The notes beneath the pieces are model-generated. The model was given only the letters and a program-made list of their open reading frames with translations, had not been told where the DNA came from and did no database searches. Below are positions 58,208 through 64,000 of a DNA stretch of 64,000 bases, piece after piece (within the stretch, counting starts at the first letter, position 1; the number at the start of each line of letters is the position of its first letter). This DNA comes from Clostridia bacterium (GTDB taxonomy: Bacteria; Bacillota; DSM-521; Neomoorellales; SLTJ01): positions 19,828 to 83,827 of the forward strand of contig JANLFO010000010.1 in assembly GCA_024653205.1 (NCBI GenBank), read 5' to 3'. The position numbers and the translations under genes are program-made.

Positions 58208-61200
58208 TTAGGCCTTCCATTCCACGGTTCCGGGACCGGCAATCACCTCCAGCTCCCGCCGCAACTCCTCGCTGGCGCTGACCCAGAAGGTTTCGGCTAC
58301 CCGCAGGTACTTGGCCTGGCCGGGGAAGAACAGGTACACCGGGTTGGGACCCCGGTGACGCAGCAGGGCGGCCTGCAGGGCCCGCAGTTTCCTTCCGTCG
58401 CAGTCCGGCTCCAGCCGGATTACCACCTTGAGCTTGGTCTCCGCGGGCAGGGGACGAACCCGGTCGGCCAGAATCTTCACCCCTTCCTCGGTTCCGTCCG
58501 TGCGTCCCTCTACCACCACCACCTGCCCGGAACCCAGCAGTTCCTGCGCCGAACTCCACAGACGCGGGAACACCAGCACCTCCACGCCGCCGGTGGTATC
58601 CTCGACCAATAGGGAGGCCATCACCTCGTTCTTCTTGGTGGTAAGCCGGCGCACCTGGGCCACCATGCCGCCCACCACTACCGCCGTTCCTTCTTCCAGT
58701 TGGCCCAGTTCGGCGATGGGGCAGGTAACGTGCAGCGCCAGCCGGTCCCGGTATTCGGCCAGGGGATGGCCGCTCACGTAAAAGCCCAGCATGTCCTTCT
58801 CCATGCCCAGAAGGTCCTGCGGCGAAAACTCTTCTACCTCGGGCAGAACGACCTCCGGACCCAGATCCTCCTCCGGAGAGCCCAGATCGAAAAGGGAAAG
58901 CTGGCCCCGCAGGCGGTCTTCCTGGCGCCTCTGGGCCGCCTCCAGGCACGCGTCCAGGCCGGCCAAGAGGCGCGCCCGGCCCACCCCCAGGCTGTCCATG
59001 GCCCCGCACCGGATCAGGCTTTCTATCACCCGCTTGTTGACCTGGTGCAGGTCTACCCGGCGGCAGAAATCGGCCAGGGAAGCAAAGGGGCCCTCGGCGC
59101 GGGCCTCCAGGATGGAGGCGATGGCGCCCTCCCCCACGTTCTTGACCGCCGCCAGGCCGAAGCGAATGGCATTTCCGGACACCGAAAAATCCGCCTGGCT
59201 GGCGTTCACGTCCGGAGGGAGTATCTCGATGCCCATACGGCGGCACTCTTCTATGTATACCGGCACCTTGTCCGGGTGGTTGCGCACGCTGGTGAGCAGG
59301 GCGGCCATGAACTCTACCGGGTAGTTGGCCTTGAGGTAGGCGGTCTGGTAGGCCACCAGGGCGTAGGCCGCGCTGTGGGAGCGGTTAAAACCGTAGCCGG
59401 CGAAGTATTCCATGAGATCGAAGATCTGAACCGCCGTATCCCGGGCTACACCCCTGGCCGCCGCCCCCTCCAGGAAGCGGGAACGCTGGGCGGCCAGAAC
59501 CTCCGGCTTTTTCTTTCCCATGGCCCGGCGCAGAAGATCCGCCTCGCCCAGGCTGAAGCCGGCCAGCTCGCTGGCGATGCGCATCACCTGCTCCTGGTAC
59601 AGGATCACCCCGTAGGTGTCGCGCAGAATGGGCTCCAGCGCCGGGTGCAGGTACTTTACCTCCACCTGGCGGTGCTTGCGGCGGATGAAGTCCTCTACCA
59701 TGCCGCTGCCCAGAGGACCCGGCCGGTATAGGGCCACCAGGGCCACCAGGTCCTCGAACCGCTCCGGGCGCAGGCTGCGCAACAGGGTCCGCATGCCGCT
59801 GCTTTCCAACTGGAACACGCCCACGCTTTCTCCCGAGGAAAGCAGGGCGTAGGTCTTGGGATCCTCGAGGGAAAGGCTCTCCATATCCGGAGCTTGCTTG
59901 CCGTTCCGGGAGATTAGCCTTAAGGTATCGCCGATCACGGTAAGGGTGCGCAGGCCCAAAACGTCCATCTTCAGGAGCCCCAGGTCCTCGATCACGTTCA
60001 TGGGGAACTGGGTGGTCACCGGACCGTCCGGGGTTTTCTGCAGGGGAAGGAAGTTTACCAGGGGCTCAGGAGCGATCACCACTCCGGCGGCGTGGGTGGA
60101 GGCGTGCCGGGGCGTACCCTCCAGGGCCCGGGCGTAATCCACCAGCTGCCGCACCCGCTCGTCCGCCTCGTAGGCCTGTCTCAGCTCCGGGCTTCCCTCC
60201 AGCGCCCGGTCCAGGCTGATCCCCAGTTCCGCCGGCACCAGCTTGGCCAGCCGGTCCACCTCGGGGAGGGGAACGTTCAGCACCCGGCCCACATCCCGGA
60301 TGGCGGCGCGGGCGGCCATGGTGCCGAAGGTGATGATCTGAGCCACCCGGTCCTCGCCGTAACGCCGGGTAAGGTAGTCCAGCACCTCGCCCCGCCGCTC
60401 GAAGCAGAAGTCTATGTCGATGTCAGGCATGGTCACCCGCTCGGGATTGAGGAAGCGCTCGAAGAGCAGGTCGTAGCGAAGAGGGTCGATCTGGGTGATG
60501 CCCAGGGCGTAGGCTACCAGGCTGCCGGCGGCCGAGCCCCGGCCGGGACCGGTCAATATTCCCTCCTGGTGGGCGAAGTGCACCAGATCCCAGACCACCA
60601 GGAAGTAACCGGCAAATCCCATTTTGAAGATCACGTCCAGCTCGTACTCCAGCCGCCGCCGGTAGTCCTCCCGGTGGAAAAGGCCCCTGTCCTTCAGCCC
60701 CTGCTCGCACAGGTGCCGCAGAAAGGTCTCGGCGGTATGCCCCTCCGGCACCGGGTAGTGGGGCAGGTGCAGCCGGCCGAAAGGCAGCTCCACCTCGCAG
60801 CGCTCGGCAACGGCCAGCGTACTGGTCAGCGCCTCCGGCACCTCGGCGAAGAGCGCGGCCATCTCTTCGGGCGTCTTGAAGTAGAACTCCTGGGTGGGAA
60901 ACTCCAGCCGCTTGCTGTCCTCCAGAGTCTTGCCGGTCTGGATGCACAGGAGCACGTCGTGCAGGGCGGCGTCCTCGCGCCGCAGGTAGTGAACGTCGTT
61001 GGTGGCCACCAGCGGCAGATCGAGGCGGCGCGAAAGCTCGATCAGGAACCGGTTGGCGCGCTTCTGCTCGGCCAGGTCGTGGTCCTGAAGCTCCAGATAA
61101 AAGTTCTCCGGCCCGAAGACCTCCCGATACCAGGCCGCGGCCGCCGCCGCCTCCTCCTCCCGGCCCTTGAGGAACAAGGCGGGTATCTCCCCCGCCAGGC

Positions 61201-61624
61201 AAGCGCTCAGGGCGATAAGTCCCTCCCGGTGCTCGGCCAGAAGCTCGCGATCCACCCGGGGCTTGTAGTAGAACCCCTCGAGGTAGGCCCGGGAAACCAG
61301 GCGCAACAGGTTCTGGTAGCCCGTATAGTCCCGGGCCAGGAGCACCAGGTGGAAGGGGCTTTCTTCCTGCTGGCCCTGGCGGTGAAAGCGGCTGCGCCGG
61401 GCCACGTAAACCTCCGCGCCCAGGATCGGCTTTACCCCGTGCTGCCTGGCCAAACGGTAAAAATCGGCCACCCCGTACATGACCCCGTGATCGGTGATGG
61501 CCAGGGCGGGCATGTTCTGACGGGCCGCCTCGGCCACCACCTTTTCCAGGCGGCAGGCGCCGTCCAAAAGGCTGTACTCGCTGTGCAGGTGCAGGTGAAC
61601 GAAATCTGCCCCCATGGGACCCAC
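58208..61624 (-). CDS. dnaE: DNA polymerase III alpha subunit (DnaE type)
   Basis: 1138 residues. PHP domain at the N-terminus (FVHLHLHSEYSLLDGACRLEKV, LAITDHGVMYG), the polymerase palm with GPGRGSAAGSLVAYALGI and MPDIDIDFCFERR carrying the catalytic acids, the tandem HhH region, and an OB fold near the C-terminus (VVVGGMVAQVRRLTTKKNEVMASLLVEDTTGGVEV). It is the bacterial replicative or lagging-strand polymerase; in Firmicutes PolC often takes the main role, but polC is not visible here. An extended -10 promoter lies just upstream. Confidence 0.97.
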   Translation of the reverse strand: MGPMGADFVHLHLHSEYSLLDGACRLEKVVAEAARQNMPALAITDHGVMYGVADFYRLARQHGVKPILGAEVYVARRSRFHRQGQQEESPFHLVLLARDYTGYQNLLRLVSRAYLEGFYYKPRVDRELLAEHREGLIALSACLAGEIPALFLKGREEEAAAAAAWYREVFGPENFYLELQDHDLAEQKRANRFLIELSRRLDLPLVATNDVHYLRREDAALHDVLLCIQTGKTLEDSKRLEFPTQEFYFKTPEEMAALFAEVPEALTSTLAVAERCEVELPFGRLHLPHYPVPEGHTAETFLRHLCEQGLKDRGLFHREDYRRRLEYELDVIFKMGFAGYFLVVWDLVHFAHQEGILTGPGRGSAAGSLVAYALGITQIDPLRYDLLFERFLNPERVTMPDIDIDFCFERRGEVLDYLTRRYGEDRVAQIITFGTMAARAAIRDVGRVLNVPLPEVDRLAKLVPAELGISLDRALEGSPELRQAYEADERVRQLVDYARALEGTPRHASTHAAGVVIAPEPLVNFLPLQKTPDGPVTTQFPMNVIEDLGLLKMDVLGLRTLTVIGDTLRLISRNGKQAPDMESLSLEDPKTYALLSSGESVGVFQLESSGMRTLLRSLRPERFEDLVALVALYRPGPLGSGMVEDFIRRKHRQVEVKYLHPALEPILRDTYGVILYQEQVMRIASELAGFSLGEADLLRRAMGKKKPEVLAAQRSRFLEGAAARGVARDTAVQIFDLMEYFAGYGFNRSHSAAYALVAYQTAYLKANYPVEFMAALLTSVRNHPDKVPVYIEECRRMGIEILPPDVNASQADFSVSGNAIRFGLAAVKNVGEGAIASILEARAEGPFASLADFCRRVDLHQVNKRVIESLIRCGAMDSLGVGRARLLAGLDACLEAAQRRQEDRLRGQLSLFDLGSPEEDLGPEVVLPEVEEFSPQDLLGMEKDMLGFYVSGHPLAEYRDRLALHVTCPIAELGQLEEGTAVVVGGMVAQVRRLTTKKNEVMASLLVEDTTGGVEVLVFPRLWSSAQELLGSGQVVVVEGRTDGTEEGVKILADRVRPLPAETKLKVVIRLEPDCDGRKLRALQAALLRHRGPNPVYLFFPGQAKYLRVAETFWVSASEELRRELEVIAGPGTVEWKA

Positions 61625-61645
61625 CCGGTGGTTTCTTCCGGCCCC

Positions 61646-61654
61646 ATTATAGCA
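61646..61654 (-). promoter_or_regulatory. Extended -10 promoter element of dnaE
   Basis: TGCTATAAT on the minus strand, about 22 bases upstream of the start codon; no good -35 is needed for such a TGn-TATAAT element. Confidence 0.6.
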
Positions 61655-61728
61655 CGGCGCCCCTAGTCCTTCTACCGGGCCCGGCCCATCCCCGTTTATC
61701 TGCTTCCTCCGGCTGGTTTCATGCCCGG

Positions 61729-62115
61729 TCAGTGAGGGCTGTCTACTATGAGCCCAGCAATAAAGTCAAAATGTCTCCTGTTCCTGGTGACCAGCACGGC
61801 ATCCATATCCAGCGCCGTCGCCGCTATGAGGGCGTCTACCGGATTTAGGCCGGAGCTCTTCCCGTACCTAGCCAGAAGCTCGCCGGCCTCGCGGGCCGTG
61901 TCCGCGGTTACGTCGGCCACCCCGGTCAGTCCCTCAAACAGGCGCGACATCTTTTCCTGCTGCTCCGAACTGATACCGGGCGCAGCGTACAGTTCCATGA
62001 CGGTCACCGCGCTTATCCACCGCTCCATCTCCTGGCACTTGAAAAGGTAGGTGGTGGCAGGCGCGAAGCCGCGCAGGTGATCGATAAGCACGTCGGTATC
62101 GAAAACTACCCTCAC
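61729..62115 (-). CDS. vapC: VapC-type PIN-domain toxin
   Basis: 128 residues. PIN-fold acidic residues in VVFDTDVLIDHLRG, VMELYAAPG, GLNPVDALIAATALDMDAVLVTRNRRHFD. Magnesium-dependent ribonuclease, normally neutralised by its antitoxin. The start overlaps the stop of the AbrB-type gene by 4 bases, the usual layout of VapBC modules. Confidence 0.92.
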   Translation of the reverse strand: MRVVFDTDVLIDHLRGFAPATTYLFKCQEMERWISAVTVMELYAAPGISSEQQEKMSRLFEGLTGVADVTADTAREAGELLARYGKSSGLNPVDALIAATALDMDAVLVTRNRRHFDFIAGLIVDSPH

Positions 62116-62375
62116 TGCCTCTCCTCCAGTCTTTCCTGCGCTGCGCGCCGCAGCCTAGAAACATAATCCGGGTCAACGTCTGGCCATATCCCTGCCGTAT
62201 CCCGGAGTACTCCCAACCAGTCCGCGACTTCCCTCTTTCCCAGGGGTTCGAGGACCACCTTGCCGCCGACGACCCTGGCGGCCAGGGCGTCCCCCCTGTT
62301 TATGCCGGCCCTTTCCCGCACTGCGGCGGGCAGAACGATCTGCCCCTTACTTGATACCCTTACGACGCTCTTCAC
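62112..62375 (-). CDS. vapB: VapB-type antitoxin with AbrB DNA-binding domain
   Basis: 87 residues. N-terminal swapped-hairpin AbrB/SpoVT domain (VRVSSKGQIVLPAAVRERAGINRGDALAARVVGGKVVLEP) and a C-terminal toxin-binding tail (DPDYVSRLRRAAQERLEERQ). Expected to bind VapC and repress its own promoter, whose extended -10 TGCTATAAT lies at 62430-62438 on the minus strand. Confidence 0.92.
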   Translation of the reverse strand: MKSVVRVSSKGQIVLPAAVRERAGINRGDALAARVVGGKVVLEPLGKREVADWLGVLRDTAGIWPDVDPDYVSRLRRAAQERLEERQ

Positions 62376-62573
62376 CCGACGCCGCTCCTTTCCCGGGTAA
62401 GACTAGGTAAGCCCTTTCTTACTACCCTCATTATAGCACCAATCGCCAGCGGGAACAAAGGCTTCTATTTCGAAAAGAGGAATACGCCCGGAAGTCTGGA
62501 GGCGGCCAGCTTGCGCCGAGGCCTGGCTTAGTGCTACCATTAGGTGGGATTATCCGGAGGAGGCGTTGGGGGC

Positions 62574-63920
62574 ATGGCTACGGGTACCGTCGCAGGTGTC
62601 GCCCTGATAGGCCTGGCGGTAGGCTTCCTCGTCGCCTGGGCCCTGCTGGGCAGCCGGGCCCGCGCCGCCGAGGGACTGGCGGCCGAACTGAGGCAAGCAC
62701 TCACCAGGACCGAAGAGGAACTGGGCCGGCAGCGGGCGGACCTCGAAACCGAGAGGGCGGCCCGCGTGCGGGCGGAAACGCTCCTGGCCGAGGCGGGCAA
62801 GGACATAGAGGAGCAGAAGCGCCTCCTGGACGAGGCCACCCAGAAACTCACCCACACCTTCGGCGCTCTGGCCGCCGAAGCCCTGCGCAACAACAATCAG
62901 GCCTTCCTGGAGCTGGCAAGAAAGACCCTGGAGGTTTTCCTGACCGAAGCTCAGGGCGACTTGGGCCGCCGGCAGCAGGCCATAGAGGCCCTGGTTACCC
63001 CCCTGCGCGAGGCCCTGGAGCGGTACGACCGCCAGATTCAGGAGCTGGAGAAGACCCGGGCCGAAGCCTACGGCAGCCTCACCCGGCACCTCCAGGAACT
63101 CAGCCGCGCCCAGCAGCAGCTTCAGAGCGAAACCGGCCGGCTGGTGTCCGCCCTGCGTTCTCCCCGGGCGCGCGGCCGCTGGGGGGAAATAACCCTCCAG
63201 CGGGTGGTGGAGATGGCCGGCATGAGTCCCTACTGCGACTTCGTGACCCAGCCCACCGCGGAGACCGAGGACGGGCGCCGCCGCCCCGACCTGGTGGTCA
63301 ACCTGCCCAACGGCCGGGCCATCGTGGTGGACGCCAAGGCCCCGCTGGAAGCATACCTGGACGCGGTGGAAACCGAAGACGAGGACGCCCGCCGGGCGGC
63401 GCTCACCCGTCACGCCCAGGCGGTGAGGAGCCACATGATCGCCCTGGGCAGCAAGGAATACCAGAACCAGTTCCGGCCGGGCGCGGACCTGGTAGTGCTT
63501 TTCCTGCCCGGCGAGCCCTTCTTCGCCGCAGCGGTCGAATCCGATCCCCACCTCATCGAAGACGGCATCAACCGCCGCGTACTCCTGGCCACGCCCATCA
63601 CCCTGGTAGCGCTGCTCAAGGCCGTGGCCTACGGGTGGCAGGAGCGGCAGGCCACGGAAAACGCCGAGAAGGTCATCGAAGCCGGCCGGCAACTCTTCGA
63701 GCGCCTGATCACCTTCGCCGATCACCTGGAGGGACTGCGCAAGGGCCTGAGTGCGGCGGTGAGATCCTACAACGAGGCCGTGGGCTCCTGGCAGAGCCGG
63801 CTGCTGCCCGGAGCGCGCAGGCTCAAGGAGTTGGGAGCGGCACGGGCCCAGCGGGAGCCCAAGCCGGTGGAGGAAGTGGAGCCGGTCTTCCGCGAGGTGC
63901 AGCAGGCATCGGCGGATTAG
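62574..63920 (+). CDS. rmuC: RmuC-family DNA recombination protein
   Basis: 448 residues from the ATG at 62574. One N-terminal membrane helix (about 5-25), a long coiled coil (30-190), then the nuclease-like RmuC domain (SPRARGRWGEITLQRVVEMAGMSPYCDF, RRPDLVVNLPNGRAIVVDAKAPLEAYLDA, LFLPGEPFFAAAVESDPHL). RmuC limits recombination at inverted repeats in E. coli. A probable promoter with TACCAT at 62536-62541 precedes it. Divergent from vapBC. Confidence 0.94.
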   Translation: MATGTVAGVALIGLAVGFLVAWALLGSRARAAEGLAAELRQALTRTEEELGRQRADLETERAARVRAETLLAEAGKDIEEQKRLLDEATQKLTHTFGALAAEALRNNNQAFLELARKTLEVFLTEAQGDLGRRQQAIEALVTPLREALERYDRQIQELEKTRAEAYGSLTRHLQELSRAQQQLQSETGRLVSALRSPRARGRWGEITLQRVVEMAGMSPYCDFVTQPTAETEDGRRRPDLVVNLPNGRAIVVDAKAPLEAYLDAVETEDEDARRAALTRHAQAVRSHMIALGSKEYQNQFRPGADLVVLFLPGEPFFAAAVESDPHLIEDGINRRVLLATPITLVALLKAVAYGWQERQATENAEKVIEAGRQLFERLITFADHLEGLRKGLSAAVRSYNEAVGSWQSRLLPGARRLKELGAARAQREPKPVEEVEPVFREVQQASAD

Positions 63921-63930
63921 CCGGTAAGCT

Positions 63931-64000
63931 GAGTTATCCCCATTTCCACGGGCGGTACCGGGTGCTCCCCGTTCGTACTGTCACCTCGCCGACCAAACTA
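63931..64000. repeat. Dispersed intergenic repeat, copy 8 (cut by the window edge)
   Basis: Starts GAGTTATCCCC like copies 5-7 and continues GGCGGTACCGGGTGCTCCCC...CGCCGACCAAACTA like copy 1, so it joins the two halves of the consensus. Confidence 0.7.

Overview
The window reads as the chromosome of a GC-rich, strictly anaerobic, spore-forming Gram-positive bacterium of the class Clostridia (Peptococcaceae/Moorella-like). The evidence is a sleB-ypeB spore-germination pair, a T-box leader, a TRAP (mtrB) gene, CIRCE in front of groES-groEL, MinC, an oxygen-sensitive tungsten/molybdenum enzyme set, and the lower benzoyl-CoA pathway of obligate anaerobes. This placement is inferred from gene content; no rRNA gene is present.

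Left third (1-34 kb). A partial mobB and an fmdB-like gene are followed by an iron-uptake set (feoA plus a feoB split into separate GTPase and membrane genes) behind Fur-like sites. A LysM protein comes next. Positions 5.4-15.2 kb hold the centrepiece: a leftward operon for glutaconyl-CoA decarboxylase alpha subunit, acyl-CoA dehydrogenase (probable glutaryl-CoA dehydrogenase), the tiny delta subunit, the biotin carrier, the sodium-pump beta subunit, dienoyl-CoA hydratase, 6-hydroxycyclohexenecarbonyl-CoA dehydrogenase and the ring-opening hydrolase BamA/Oah. The operon starts at a near-perfect sigma-54 promoter, and its probable activator (PrpR_N-PAS-AAA+-Fis) lies immediately upstream. Next to it is a thiolase / OB-fold partner / SDR / hexapeptide-protein cluster. 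Positions 19.2-28.7 kb hold a T-box without an obvious target, MoaD-like and MoeB-like cofactor genes, a molybdopterin oxidoreductase, and an aldehyde:ferredoxin oxidoreductase (AOR) operon with unusual LutB-like and GlpC-like iron-sulfur partners. The AOR operon is preceded by a 0.3-kb leader that ends in a terminator-like hairpin. After that come sleB-ypeB, a trypsin-like protein without a signal peptide, and groEL-groES.

Middle (34-40 kb). This is an accessory-looking stretch: nitroreductase, orphan DNA methylase, degenerate tRNA-Leu-like sequence, IS transposase, orphan solute-binding lipoprotein, DUF169 protein and an intact tRNA-Leu(CAA).

Right part (40-64 kb). A BirA-type operator controls a tightly packed run bioB-bioF-bioA-bioD-queD-queE-queC-polA-mutM. 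It is followed by coaE, a nicotinate phosphoribosyltransferase, an MctB-like protein, tRNA-Leu(GAG), a small graveyard of gene fragments, a CDF metal exporter, minC, pfkA, mtrB, coaD, dnaE, a VapBC pair and rmuC.

How the parts connect (inference). Biotin made by the bio operon would be needed for the sodium-pumping decarboxylase that closes the aromatic pathway. MobB, MoaD-like and MoeB-like proteins would serve the molybdenum/tungsten enzymes. A dispersed repeat family (at least eight copies, one with 36-bp terminal inverted repeats) runs through the intergenic DNA and in one place has become part of coding sequence. No benzoyl-CoA reductase or ligase gene is in the window, so the top of the aromatic pathway must lie elsewhere.
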